DNA of 64,000 nucleotides from Chryseobacterium paludis (lineage in GTDB: Bacteria; Bacteroidota; Bacteroidia; Flavobacteriales; Weeksellaceae), in contig NZ_CP099966.1 of the NCBI RefSeq assembly GCF_025403485.1, forward strand, positions 4,834,501 through 4,898,500, given 5' to 3'. This document shows, in pieces, positions 1 to 8,530 of this stretch. Every line of letters begins with the position of its first letter. Within the stretch, counting starts at the first letter, position 1. Under the pieces are notes generated by a model. The model searched no databases. It had not been told where the DNA came from and worked only from the letters and a program-made list of their open reading frames with translations. Made by a program: the position numbers and the translations under genes.

Positions 1-708
1 ATCGTTACCTTTTCCTCTTACATTAAGCTGAATTCCATCTCTTGCTCCAGCAGGAATGTTGATTGAGATTTCCTCTTCATCTTTTATTAACCCCTGTGCA
101 TTGGCTCCTGCAGGTATTTTATCAGCAACTTTTCCGATACCCTGACAAGTTCCACAAGTGGTTTGTGTTTGCATTTGCCCAAACATGGTGTTCATTACTT
201 TTAGCTGAACTCCAGATCCGTTACATGTAGGGCATGTTTTCGAAGTGGCACCTTCTGCCATCTTCATCTTTTTAACTTTAAGAGTCTTTTGGGTTCCATT
301 TACCATTTCTTCAAGATTCAGCTTGATTCTGATTCTTAAATTAGAACCTTTCACCTGCTGACGCCCGCCGCCGCCAAAACCACCGCCACCGAAGTGACCA
401 CCAAAAATATCTCCAAACTGACTGAAAATATCTTCCATGTTCATTCCGCCTCCGAATCCGCCACCTCCGAATCCGCCGTTACCACCAACACCGGCATGAC
501 CAAACTGGTCGTATCTTGCACGCTTTTGGTCGTCGCTTAATATTTCGTAAGCTTCAGCAGCTTCTTTGAATTTTTCCTCAGCTTCAGTATCACCCGGATT
601 TTTATCAGGGTGAAATTTGATAGCCATTTTACGGTATGCTTTCTTTATTTCGTCGGCTGAAGCAGATTTGCTTATTTCAAGAACCTCGTAATAATCTCTT
701 TTTGACAT
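1..708 (-). CDS. dnaJ: Chaperone DnaJ, partial (C-terminal part beyond window edge)
   Basis: Hsp40 co-chaperone that delivers unfolded proteins to DnaK and stimulates its ATPase in the cytoplasm. I translated 236 residues from the ATG at 706-708; the gene runs off the left edge. The J domain (residues 1-70) has the HPD motif at 33-35, followed by a Gly/Phe-rich region (about 71-116) and the start of the substrate-binding domain. Only two of the usual four CxxCxGxG motifs are present: CPTCNGSG (159-166) and CGTCQGIG (185-192). The places where motifs 1 and 4 normally sit read [10 protein letters not shown] and [10 protein letters not shown], without cysteine. Zinc site I (motifs 1+4) is therefore missing and site II (motifs 2+3) kept. 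It lies downstream of grpE on the same strand, as a chaperone operon. Confidence 0.96.
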   Translation of the reverse strand, partial: MSKRDYYEVLEISKSASADEIKKAYRKMAIKFHPDKNPGDTEAEEKFKEAAEAYEILSDDQKRARYDQFGHAGVGGNGGFGGGGFGGGMNMEDIFSQFGDIFGGHFGGGGFGGGGRQQVKGSNLRIRIKLNLEEMVNGTQKTLKVKKMKMAEGATSKTCPTCNGSGVQLKVMNTMFGQMQTQTTCGTCQGIGKVADKIPAGANAQGLIKDEEEISINIPAGARDGIQLNVRGKGND

Positions 709-720
709 GACAATTGTATA

Positions 721-800
721 ATTGATTAGATAAATGACAATAGATATTCAGAGTGTATAAGTGAAATAGATCAATTATCACTCACCATTTATCACTTATT
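721..800. repeat. Intergenic grpE-dnaJ spacer with inverted TCACTTAT-type repeats
   Basis: The spacer holds variants of ATCACTTAT/ATCATT words. ATAAGTGA at 757-764 and TCACTTAT at 792-799 form an 8-bp inverted repeat, and ATCACTCACC lies between them. A similar TATCATTCATCACT stretch lies in the uppP-truB spacer near 62500. It may be a short dispersed intergenic repeat of this genome; that is inference from two occurrences. Confidence 0.3.
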
Positions 801-804
801 AATA

Positions 805-1341
805 TTAGTTTCCTGTTACTACTTTAGCAAAACGAATTACTTTATCACCTAAAGTATAACCTGTTTCGATAACGTCTACGATTTTACCTTTTAGATCATC
901 AGATGGAGCAGGAATTTGAGTAATTGCTTCGTGAAGATCTACATTAAAAGAATCTCCGGCTCTTACCTCCATTGTTTTCAATCCTTTTTCGGTTAATTTA
1001 TTCTTGAATTTCTGATAAATAAGTTCAACACCTTGTAAGTCTGTAGGATTTCCATTTTTGGCGATTTCTTTTAAAGCTCTTTCAAAGTCATCCAGTACTC
1101 CAAGCATAGAAACCATCATGTCCTGATTAGCATATTGGAAGAACTCCATTTTTTCTTTAGAAGTTCTCTTTTTATAATTTTCAAATTCAGCATAAAGACG
1201 AATATAACGGTCTTTTTCCTCTGCCAAAAGTTCTTCTGCGGTTGGAGTATTTGTCACATTTTCTTCAGAAATATTTTCATTCTGAATGTTGTCTTCTTGT
1301 TGCTTATTGATGTTTTCTTCGTTGATATCCTGATTTTCCAT
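805..1341 (-). CDS. grpE: Nucleotide exchange factor GrpE
   Basis: Releases ADP from DnaK so the chaperone cycle can continue. The protein is 178 aa from the ATG at 1339-1341; a longer reading begins two codons upstream at a TTG, which I consider unlikely. The first 40 or so residues are acidic and Asn/Gln-rich, typical of the disordered GrpE tail. A long charged helix follows (LLAEEKDRYIRLYAEFENYKKR), then the four-helix and beta-wing region ending in GYTLGDKVIRFAKVVTG, which matches the family signature at the C terminus. It is upstream of dnaJ on the same strand with about 96 nt between them, so co-transcription is likely. Confidence 0.96.
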   Translation of the reverse strand: MENQDINEENINKQQEDNIQNENISEENVTNTPTAEELLAEEKDRYIRLYAEFENYKKRTSKEKMEFFQYANQDMMVSMLGVLDDFERALKEIAKNGNPTDLQGVELIYQKFKNKLTEKGLKTMEVRAGDSFNVDLHEAITQIPAPSDDLKGKIVDVIETGYTLGDKVIRFAKVVTGN

Positions 1342-1416
1342 ATTCAATAACTATTTTACAGAGATGTTTGTCAAAGATTCTGCCAAATAGTAAATATGGA
1401 CATTAAGGCAGAAAAA

Positions 1417-2751
1417 TTATTCTCCAGAAAATGTCTGATACAGTAAGTAAAGATTTAAAATAATAATGATGATTGAAATAAACCATACACAAACTTTCAT
1501 CATTGGTTTATTTACGAATTGTCCCATTTTAGCTTTGTCATTCGTGAACATAACCAGCGGGACCACAGCAAAGCTGAGCTGCATGGATAAGATGACCTGA
1601 CTTAATACCAACAGATCTGTTGTTCCTTTTTCACCATACAAAATGGCGACGATTAAAGCGGGAATCACAGCAATAAGTCTTGTTATTAATCTTCGTAACC
1701 AAGGTTTTAATCTGATATTTAAGAAACCCTCCATGACGATTTGTCCTGCCAGAGTACCTGTTAATGTTGAATTTTGACCGGAAGCCAGTAATGCTATTGC
1801 AAAAGCTATACTTGCCATAGAAGCTCCCAAAATTGGGGTTAACATTTTGTAGGCATCATGAATATCTGCAACATGTTTATTTCCTGTTATATGAAAGGTC
1901 GCTGCGGCTAAAATAAGAATAGCAGCATTAATAAAAAAAGCAAGCATTAAAGAAACTGTACTATCCAGAGTAGCAAATTTTATAGCCTCTTTTTTTCCTT
2001 CATTATCTCTTGTATAATCTCTTGTCTGTACAATACTGCTATGCAGATAAAGATTATGAGGCATAACGGTGGCTCCTAAGATTCCGATTGCTATATAAAG
2101 CATGGCCGGATTCTGAATAATTTCTTTTTGCGGAACCAGCCCTCCTAAAATTTCATTAATGGCAGGTTTGGAAATTATAATTTCATAGATAAAACAGGCT
2201 AAAATAATAAAGATCAGTCCACCAACGATACTTTCTATCCATCTGAATCCTTTAGCCTGTAAGAGAAGGATAATAAGTACATCTACGGTTGTGATAACAA
2301 TTCCCCAGGTTAATGGGATGTGAAAAAGGAGATTAAGAGCAATTGCAGAACCGATAACCTCGGCGAGATCACAGGCCGCAATTGCAATTTCACAGAGTAT
2401 CCACAAAATGAAATTGGTAGTAGGATTGAAGTGGTCCCTACAAGCCTGAGCTAGATCCCTTTCTGTGGCAACTCCCAATTTTACAGATAAATGCTGCAAA
2501 ACCATAGCAAAAATATTAGAAATAAGGATTACTGATAGTAGGGTATAGCCAAATTGAGCTCCACCGGCAATGTCAGTAGCCCAATTCCCAGGATCCATAT
2601 ATCCTACGGCAATCATTAAACCAGGTCCAGCAAATGCAAGATATTTTCTCCAGAAAGAGCCGTTTTTCGGAACCTTAATTGATGAATAAACTTCTGGTAA
2701 TGAGTGGAGTGTTTTATCTTTTCGCCAAGGGGCTTTTGTATTTAAGTTCAT
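1417..2751 (-). CDS. mntH: Nramp family divalent metal (Mn2+/Fe2+) transporter
   Basis: Proton-coupled importer of manganese or iron in the inner membrane. The 444-aa length and about 11 hydrophobic segments fit the family. The TM1 metal-binding motif DPGN is at residues 53-56 and the TM6 motif MPHN is near 230, both intact, so a functional metal transporter is expected rather than one of the divergent magnesium-type members. The substrate (Mn or Fe) cannot be decided from sequence. A perfect inverted repeat directly in front of the ATG overlaps a Bacteroidota -7 box and suggests repression by a metal-sensing regulator; no such regulator gene is adjacent. Confidence 0.93.
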   Translation of the reverse strand: MNLNTKAPWRKDKTLHSLPEVYSSIKVPKNGSFWRKYLAFAGPGLMIAVGYMDPGNWATDIAGGAQFGYTLLSVILISNIFAMVLQHLSVKLGVATERDLAQACRDHFNPTTNFILWILCEIAIAACDLAEVIGSAIALNLLFHIPLTWGIVITTVDVLIILLLQAKGFRWIESIVGGLIFIILACFIYEIIISKPAINEILGGLVPQKEIIQNPAMLYIAIGILGATVMPHNLYLHSSIVQTRDYTRDNEGKKEAIKFATLDSTVSLMLAFFINAAILILAAATFHITGNKHVADIHDAYKMLTPILGASMASIAFAIALLASGQNSTLTGTLAGQIVMEGFLNIRLKPWLRRLITRLIAVIPALIVAILYGEKGTTDLLVLSQVILSMQLSFAVVPLVMFTNDKAKMGQFVNKPMMKVCVWFISIIIIILNLYLLYQTFSGE

Positions 2752-2754
2752 AAA

Positions 2755-2778
2755 TGTTAGAAATGACTAACAAATTTA
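2755..2778 (-). promoter_or_regulatory. Putative operator (TGTTAG-N6-CTAACA) overlapping mntH -7 box
   Basis: TGTTAG at 2755-2760 and CTAACA at 2767-2772 form a perfect 6-bp inverted repeat with a 6-nt spacer, three bases upstream of the mntH ATG. Reading towards mntH, TAAATTTG at 2778-2771 matches the Bacteroidota -7 consensus TAnnTTTG. No good -33 element is seen at the usual distance. Binding here would block initiation. A DtxR/MntR-type regulator is my guess from gene context. Confidence 0.5.
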
Positions 2779-2814
2779 ATTAAATAAATGAAAATAGAAA
2801 ATTTATAAACAAAA

Positions 2815-2839
2815 AATCCCGAAAAAAACTTTCGGGATT
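2815..2839 (-). terminator. Intrinsic terminator of the DUF937/OmpA gene
   Basis: AATCCCGAAA (2815-2824) pairs perfectly with TTTCGGGATT (2830-2839). On the minus strand the hairpin is followed by a T run. It lies just past the stop codon of the gene ending at 2862. Confidence 0.85.
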
Positions 2840-2861
2840 CATTTTAATGTATGGTTAAAGA

Positions 2862-4160
2862 TTATTTTGCAAACCTTATAGACATTTTTCTGTCTGCTGC
2901 TCTTTCAGCATCAGAAGCTTTTGCATCTACTGTAGCAAATTTACTTCCATATCCTTCAGCACCTAAAACCTGTGTTCCAAGGTTTTGTTTTCCAAGCCAA
3001 TCTTTAATGAAGTTAGCTCTTGCTGTAGAAAGTTTAACATTAGAAGCTTCATTACCTGTTTTATCAGTATAACCTCCGATTTTGATCTTTGCATCAGGAT
3101 AAGCTTTTAAGATAGCAGCTAAATTATCAAGTTGTCCTTGAGAACCTGCTTCCAGCTCCGTAGAACTTCCCATTTTGAAGTTTACATGGTCAAAATCATA
3201 CCAGGTGTTTTTCAATGCAGCGTCATCAGCAGCGTTTTTATAACCGTCAGATTTTAAGAAAGCAATCATTTTATCTTCCATTCCGCCTTTATAACCTTTA
3301 AGAGCAGTACCGTTCAAGTCGATGTTCTCATCAGTTTTTGTAGTCGCAGGTGTCGTTGCAGCTGTATCTGTAGGAGATACTGCTGTTGCCGTATCAGAAT
3401 GTGTTCCTGTAGAATCTGCTCCCATTGTTGTGGTAGTAGTTTGTTTTTTCTCACACTGCTTCCATAAGAAATATCCTGCAGCAATTAACAATAAAAGCGG
3501 AAGTAACCATTTCCAGATTGATCCACCACCATCATTTCTTTCCGGAGTTGTTCCTGTAGGAGTTGTACTTCTCGTTACTTCTATTTTAGGCTCGTCTTGT
3601 ACAGGCGTTTTTATAGCGTCATTGTCATTATCAAATTTGTATCCTTTAGCCCAATCACCAATGTTTAGTGAAGCTAAAGAAAGTCCAGCCGGTAATAAAC
3701 TTGAAATAATACCTTTCTGATCATTCAATAAACCAGAAATTCCTGATTTATCTAAATTATTATCAGCCGCGTATTTTCCTACTGTTCCTACTGTTGCTCC
3801 TGTTACCAAGTTCAGTAAAGAGCTTGAAGAATTATTGCTAATTCCTGCAAAAGAAGCAATAGAATTAACCAAGCCGCCAAGTTTGTCACCAAAGAGAGAA
3901 GACAATAAACCTGTGATTACAGAATTGTTAGAAGAACCACCCAATAAATTACTTAAAATTCCACTGGATGAAGCACCGCTAATTGCATCTAAAACCCCAG
4001 GGTTATCAGCGTTATTAGCTAATCCACCAACAACGGCAGGCAATAGCCCTCCGATTGCTTTTGAAATACCAGACTCACTTTCTCCAAACTGCGAAGCAGC
4101 TTGAGAAACTAATGCGGGACCCAATTGTCCTTTAATTAAATCAATAACGTTTAAAGACAT
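2862..4160 (-). CDS. DUF937 + transmembrane + OmpA-like peptidoglycan-binding protein
   Basis: A 432-aa fusion. Residues 1-200 are Gly/Ser/Asn/Leu-rich with repeated GLLPAVVGGLAN and SGILSNLLGG-like segments, as in DUF937 (YidB-like) proteins. A single hydrophobic segment follows at about 216-234 (WKWLLPLLLLIAAGYFLW), then a Thr/Ser/Ala-rich linker, then a C-terminal OmpA domain (about 310-432) with the signature IKIGGYTDKTGNEASN and an alternating LSTARA helix that binds peptidoglycan. There is no N-terminal signal peptide, so the likely topology puts DUF937 in the cytoplasm and OmpA in the periplasm, anchored in the inner membrane. It could tether the inner membrane to the cell wall; the exact role is unknown. 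It has its own terminator and stands alone. Confidence 0.85.
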   Translation of the reverse strand: MSLNVIDLIKGQLGPALVSQAASQFGESESGISKAIGGLLPAVVGGLANNADNPGVLDAISGASSSGILSNLLGGSSNNSVITGLLSSLFGDKLGGLVNSIASFAGISNNSSSSLLNLVTGATVGTVGKYAADNNLDKSGISGLLNDQKGIISSLLPAGLSLASLNIGDWAKGYKFDNDNDAIKTPVQDEPKIEVTRSTTPTGTTPERNDGGGSIWKWLLPLLLLIAAGYFLWKQCEKKQTTTTTMGADSTGTHSDTATAVSPTDTAATTPATTKTDENIDLNGTALKGYKGGMEDKMIAFLKSDGYKNAADDAALKNTWYDFDHVNFKMGSSTELEAGSQGQLDNLAAILKAYPDAKIKIGGYTDKTGNEASNVKLSTARANFIKDWLGKQNLGTQVLGAEGYGSKFATVDAKASDAERAADRKMSIRFAK

Positions 4161-4277
4161 AATAAATTATTTTTTAGATTAATGTTGACATAAAATTAAA
4201 CAAAAATCTGTCCAAATGTCAATTTTTTTAAATATTTATTTGAATTTCAACGCTTTTTTTGCAAATGATTTAAATTA

Positions 4278-5753
4278 TTAGTATGCTTTAGCGAACAGTA
4301 CCCGTCTTTTTGATGGCTTTCCAGAAATCAACGAAACGCCTTCTTCTATATCGTCATCTTGAGGAATACATCTGATAGTAGCCTTCGTTTCTTCCTTTAT
4401 TTGTTCTTCTTCTTCCTCTGTTCCATCCCAATGCGCATAGATAAATCCACCTTTTTCTTCAAGAACCTTTTTAAACTCTTCATAAGAATCTACTTTAGTC
4501 AAATTATTCTCTCTGAAACTAAGAGCTTTAGTATAAAGATCCTTCTGAATGGTTTTTAATAAATCGTCAATATAAGAATCTAATCCTTCAATAGAATGAG
4601 CTTCTTTGGTAAGATTGTCTCTTCTTGCTATTTCAACGGATTTGTTTTCTAAATCTTTTGGACCAATTGCAATTCTGATAGGAACACCTTTTAATTCGTA
4701 TTCAGCAAATTTCCAACCTGGTTTATTTTGAGTATCATTATCAAATTTAACGGAAATACCCTTTGCCTTCAGTTTAGCCTGGATATCCAAAGCCACTTCA
4801 CTGATCTGTTCTAATTGCTCTTCTCCTTTAAAGATAGGAACAATAACAACCTGAATAGGTGCTAAAGTAGGAGGTAATACCAATCCGAAATCATCAGAGT
4901 GAGTCATGATAAGAGCTCCCATCAAACGGGTAGATGTTCCCCAAGATGTTGCCCATGCATGTTCTATTTTTCCTTCTTTATTCGTGAATTTTACGTCAAA
5001 TGCTTTTGCAAAATTTTGACCTAAAAAGTGGGAAGTACCTGCCTGAAGAGCTTTTCCATCTTGCATTAATGCCTCAATACAATATGTCTCATCAGCTCCT
5101 GCAAATCTCTCAGATGGTGTTTTTAATCCCTGAACTACAGGCATAGCCATAAAGTTCTCTGCAAAATCTGCATATACTTTATTCATTTTTTCTGCCTCCT
5201 CTACTGCTTCGTCTTTTGTAGCGTGAGCAGTGTGCCCTTCCTGCCACAAGAATTCAGAGGTTCTCAAAAATAAACGGGTTCTCATTTCCCATCGTACAAC
5301 ATTTGCCCATTGGTTGATCAGTAATGGTAAATCTCTGTAAGATTGAATCCAGCTTTTATAGGTGTTCCAAATAATCGCTTCTGAAGTTGGGCGAACAATA
5401 AGTTCTTCCTCTAACTTAGCATCAGGATCTACAATCAGCTTATGAGGATTATCAGGGTCAGTTTTTAACCTGTAGTGAGTAACAACGGCACATTCTTTTG
5501 CAAAACCTTCTGCATTTTTCTCTTCAGCTTCAAATAAGCTTTTGGGTATAAATAGAGGGAAATAAGCATTAACGTGACCTGTTTCTTTGAATTTTCTATC
5601 CATTTCATCACGCATTTTTTCCCAGATTGCATATCCATATGGTTTAATAACCATACTTCCACGCACCCCTGAGTTTTCAGCCAAATCTGCTTTCACAACT
5701 AACTCGTTATACCACTTGCTGTAATCTTCGCTTCTTGAGGTTAATTTTGCCAT
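4278..5753 (-). CDS. proS: Prolyl-tRNA synthetase, archaeal/eukaryotic-like type
   Basis: Charges tRNA-Pro with proline using ATP in the cytoplasm. At 491 aa it is the short class without the bacterial editing insertion. Class II motifs are visible: [14 protein letters not shown] (motif 2) and [20 protein letters not shown] (motif 3); RPTSEAIIW is the proline-binding loop. An anticodon-binding domain follows and the protein ends in the typical AKAY. The C-terminal domain of this type usually holds a four-cysteine zinc site. Here the equivalent stretches read [10 protein letters not shown] and VSLISGKPS, so the ligand cysteines appear to be absent. It is divergent from the lipoprotein gene at 5898. 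Confidence 0.96.
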   Translation of the reverse strand: MAKLTSRSEDYSKWYNELVVKADLAENSGVRGSMVIKPYGYAIWEKMRDEMDRKFKETGHVNAYFPLFIPKSLFEAEEKNAEGFAKECAVVTHYRLKTDPDNPHKLIVDPDAKLEEELIVRPTSEAIIWNTYKSWIQSYRDLPLLINQWANVVRWEMRTRLFLRTSEFLWQEGHTAHATKDEAVEEAEKMNKVYADFAENFMAMPVVQGLKTPSERFAGADETYCIEALMQDGKALQAGTSHFLGQNFAKAFDVKFTNKEGKIEHAWATSWGTSTRLMGALIMTHSDDFGLVLPPTLAPIQVVIVPIFKGEEQLEQISEVALDIQAKLKAKGISVKFDNDTQNKPGWKFAEYELKGVPIRIAIGPKDLENKSVEIARRDNLTKEAHSIEGLDSYIDDLLKTIQKDLYTKALSFRENNLTKVDSYEEFKKVLEEKGGFIYAHWDGTEEEEEQIKEETKATIRCIPQDDDIEEGVSLISGKPSKRRVLFAKAY

Positions 5754-5837
5754 TATTTTTTTTAAATTTTTTTAACTTTTTAACATTATTGTTATCTAAA
5801 AATAAAAATCTATTTTTGATAGATTTTTAAGCCGATG

Positions 5838-5857
5838 TTTGGTACATTTTTGGTACA
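5838..5857. promoter_or_regulatory. Tandem 9-bp repeat TTTGGTACA spaced one helical turn
   Basis: TTTGGTACA occurs at 5838-5846 and again at 5849-5857, an 11-bp period, in the divergent region between proS and the lipoprotein gene, centred about 50 bases upstream of the latter's ATG. Tandem sites on one face of the helix suggest a dimer or paired protein-binding site. CAAATATA at 5863-5870 could be a minus-strand -7 box for proS. No regulator is known. Confidence 0.4.
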
Positions 5858-5897
5858 CATTGCAAATATAATTTAATTTAAAAATTTTTACGTTATC

Positions 5898-6995
5898 ATG
5901 AAAAAAAATATACATAAAAATTTATTTGGTATGCTAAAATCCAAAGGCGTTTTAGCAATATCAAGTGGATTACTACTGATGTCTTGTGGTGCTCAAATGG
6001 GTGGGTACAGCGAGACCGATGGGGTTTATTATGATCCCAATAAAGACACACTTCCAGAAGGAGTAATCATTAATGGCGGAAATAGAGTAGGAGAAGATTA
6101 TGACTACTACCAGGATTCAAACGTTATCCAAAATGCAGAAACGAATTCTAAAGATCAGGATAACAGGTACAGCACTTGGGGTGGAGATTCATGGAACACC
6201 AATGCAACAGACTCTGACTGGGGTGCTTTTGCAGGAGCTCAAACCAATTACTATGACAACTCTTGGGGTTCACCTTGGGGTTGGTATGGTGGTTATAGCC
6301 CATACTGGGGCTGGAACAGAGGTTTCGGTATGTCCTTTGGCTGGGGAGGCTCATGGGGTTGGGGAGGCTCATGGGGATGGGGCGGTTATCCTTATTGGGG
6401 ATATGGCGGATTCTATGACCCTTTCTGGGGTGGCGGCTATTATGGCGGTTACTACGGAAACCCTTATTGGGGTTGGGGTGGCGGATACTGGGGTAGTGGA
6501 TACTACAACAGACCTGCTTATAGAAGAAGTGGCGCCAATGGAAGACTTGGATATGGACTTACTAACGGATATAACGGAAGTAATGGATCAGCATATAGAA
6601 ATAATATAGCTAATTCAGCTTTTAGAAATAACAGCTCAGGATTTAGAAACAATAATTCAGGGTTCAGAAATAATACGAATGGTAACAGTGGCGGATTCAG
6701 AAATAATAATTCAGGATTTAGAAGCGGAAATACGAACGGTAACAATGGCGGATTTAGAAATAATAACTCAGGTTTCCGTAATCCAAATATGAATACTCAG
6801 AATAATCCTAGACCAAATTATAATAACCAACCTAGAAATGATAGTGGCTTTAGATCCAATGATAACGGATTTAGATCCGGAGGATTTAATTCCGGTTCAA
6901 GCGGAGGTGGATTTAGAGGTGGATCTTCTGGCGGCGGAGGCGGATTTAGATCTGGCGGCGGCGGAGGCGGCGGTTTCAGATCTGGTGGTAGGTAA
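5898..6995 (+). CDS. Gly/Trp/Tyr/Asn-rich lipoprotein with FRNNNSG repeats
   Basis: A 365-aa predicted lipoprotein: a basic N terminus, hydrophobic stretch, then the lipobox LLMSC near residue 30. After an acidic linker (DSDWGAFAG) come aromatic repeats (residues about 120-205) built from GWGGSWGWGG and PYWGYGG units, then about 150 residues of FRNNNSGFRN-type repeats, ending in a Gly/Phe/Arg/Ser tail. Short DNA repeats, for example TGGGGAGGCTCATGGGGT twice around 6343-6378, show growth by slippage. The composition recalls low-complexity surface or aggregation-prone proteins, but I recognise no function. The FadL-like protein gene starts 29 nt downstream on the same strand, so they may be co-expressed. 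The start at 5898 gives a good signal peptide. Confidence 0.8.
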   Translation: MKKNIHKNLFGMLKSKGVLAISSGLLLMSCGAQMGGYSETDGVYYDPNKDTLPEGVIINGGNRVGEDYDYYQDSNVIQNAETNSKDQDNRYSTWGGDSWNTNATDSDWGAFAGAQTNYYDNSWGSPWGWYGGYSPYWGWNRGFGMSFGWGGSWGWGGSWGWGGYPYWGYGGFYDPFWGGGYYGGYYGNPYWGWGGGYWGSGYYNRPAYRRSGANGRLGYGLTNGYNGSNGSAYRNNIANSAFRNNSSGFRNNNSGFRNNTNGNSGGFRNNNSGFRSGNTNGNNGGFRNNNSGFRNPNMNTQNNPRPNYNNQPRNDSGFRSNDNGFRSGGFNSGSSGGGFRGGSSGGGGGFRSGGGGGGGFRSGGR

Positions 6996-7024
6996 TTTCA
7001 ACTTAATAAACTATTCAAAAAATA

Positions 7025-8449
7025 ATGTTAAAAAAATCGTTAGTAGTAATGAGTATTGCTGTAGCCTATTTTGCACAGGCGCAGGATATCTCTACGATCA
7101 GAAATTCAATTGATGTTTATTCTAATACTCCAATGATTGGTTCATCAAAGTTCAATGCGATGGCTGGTTCCAACGGAGCTTTAGGAGGTGATGCTACTTC
7201 ATTGATGACCAACCCAGCGGGATTAGGTGTTGCTATTGCAGGTGATGTTTCAGCAACTTTGTTTCTTAGTAATAATAAGAATACAAGTTCTCTGAATGGA
7301 TCTTCAATAAATTATAAGATAGATAAATTTACCCTTGGTAATGCTGGTGGTGTGGCAACAATCCCATTGATGACTGAATCAGCTTGGAAATTTATTAATA
7401 TCGGAGCCAATATCTCTACGCAATCTATTGAAGATTATGTTGAGAGCCCCGGGAATGGGAATATTATAATTCCTAAGAATCTGGTCGATTCTAATGGAAA
7501 TGCAGTTATTGGAAATATGTCTTACCAGGGACATGCTTATAACAGATATGGAAATCAGACCAAATTCAATCTTGGTGTTGGTGCCAACTATAACAATTCA
7601 TTGTATGTAGGAGCGAGTATCAATATGCATTATGCTGAGATAGATCAATATGACAGTGCGCTATTTGGTCTTAATTTAGATAATTCCGTAAATTCATTTG
7701 ATAAGCAGTATAGTCCTTTTTCTGAAAAATCGAGTGGTTTTTCAGCGACAGTAGGGGTTATAGGAAAACTAAGCAACCAGTTTAGATTGGGAGCAGCAAT
7801 TGAAACACCAACATGGTGGAATATTGATAGAGTTTTCCGTGAATATTCTGATGGAAATGATGGAATTTACTATGACAACTATGTTGAAGACAGAAATTTC
7901 AGATCACCAATGAAAGCAACAGTGAGTGGAGCTTTTGTTCCAAATAAAAACTTTGCGATCAACGTAGACTATACTTTAGGTTTAACGAAACCTAAATATG
8001 AAGTACAAGGTGCTGCAGAAAGAGAGCTAAATTCTTTCTTTAATGATAACTATAAAAATCTATCAGAGGTAAAAGTTGGAGCAGAATACAGAATCAAAGC
8101 ATTTAGACTGAGAGGTGGATATTCATATGCCTCAAGTCCTTTTGATGCGATCACAATTAATTCTTATTCCAATGCCGGAGTTGCAGGAGATAATAATTAT
8201 AGTAATTTGATCTTAGGTGAGAGAAATACTATCGGAGCAGGTATAGGATATGATTTTGGCAACATTTATGTAGATGCGGCTTACCAAAATGTAAGTTCTA
8301 AATACAATAATCCTTTTCTAAGAGGCAGTGCCGATAATGGAACAGGATACTACTCAGGAGACTTCGATGTTAGTACACCAACATCTGTGGTTTCTAATGT
8401 AAAAAATACCAGAAGTAACTTCTTTCTAACAGTCGGCTGGAAATTCTAA
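7025..8449 (+). CDS. Outer membrane protein, OmpP1/FadL-like transporter
   Basis: A 474-aa protein with a cleavable signal peptide (about residues 1-19, ending YFAQAQ) and alternating beta strands through to a C-terminal aromatic residue (TVGWKF), as expected for a beta barrel. The N-terminal part has the FadL-like NAMAGSNGALGGDATSLMTNPAGLG plug region. Family members move hydrophobic molecules across the outer membrane; the substrate here is unknown. It sits 29 nt behind the Gly/Trp-rich lipoprotein, probably in one transcript, and ends in a clear terminator. Confidence 0.82.
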   Translation: MLKKSLVVMSIAVAYFAQAQDISTIRNSIDVYSNTPMIGSSKFNAMAGSNGALGGDATSLMTNPAGLGVAIAGDVSATLFLSNNKNTSSLNGSSINYKIDKFTLGNAGGVATIPLMTESAWKFINIGANISTQSIEDYVESPGNGNIIIPKNLVDSNGNAVIGNMSYQGHAYNRYGNQTKFNLGVGANYNNSLYVGASINMHYAEIDQYDSALFGLNLDNSVNSFDKQYSPFSEKSSGFSATVGVIGKLSNQFRLGAAIETPTWWNIDRVFREYSDGNDGIYYDNYVEDRNFRSPMKATVSGAFVPNKNFAINVDYTLGLTKPKYEVQGAAERELNSFFNDNYKNLSEVKVGAEYRIKAFRLRGGYSYASSPFDAITINSYSNAGVAGDNNYSNLILGERNTIGAGIGYDFGNIYVDAAYQNVSSKYNNPFLRGSADNGTGYYSGDFDVSTPTSVVSNVKNTRSNFFLTVGWKF

Positions 8450-8482
8450 TTTCCGGATTGTGTAGTGAGTGATTAAATTGAG

Positions 8483-8505
8483 GCTCCGAATTTTTAATTC
8501 GGAGC
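8483..8505 (+). terminator. Terminator after the FadL-like gene
   Basis: GCTCCGAATT (8483-8492) pairs with AATTCGGAGC (8496-8505), followed by TTATTTTTT. It lies between the stop at 8449 and the convergent ZIP gene. Confidence 0.85.
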
Positions 8506-8530
8506 TTATTTTTTACATATAAATTTTCAA

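Noticed and set aside
3322..3720. Long plus-strand frame opposite the DUF937/OmpA gene (and many others like it)
   Set aside because: It is the antisense shadow of a well-supported gene, with composition typical of reverse frames and no start signal.
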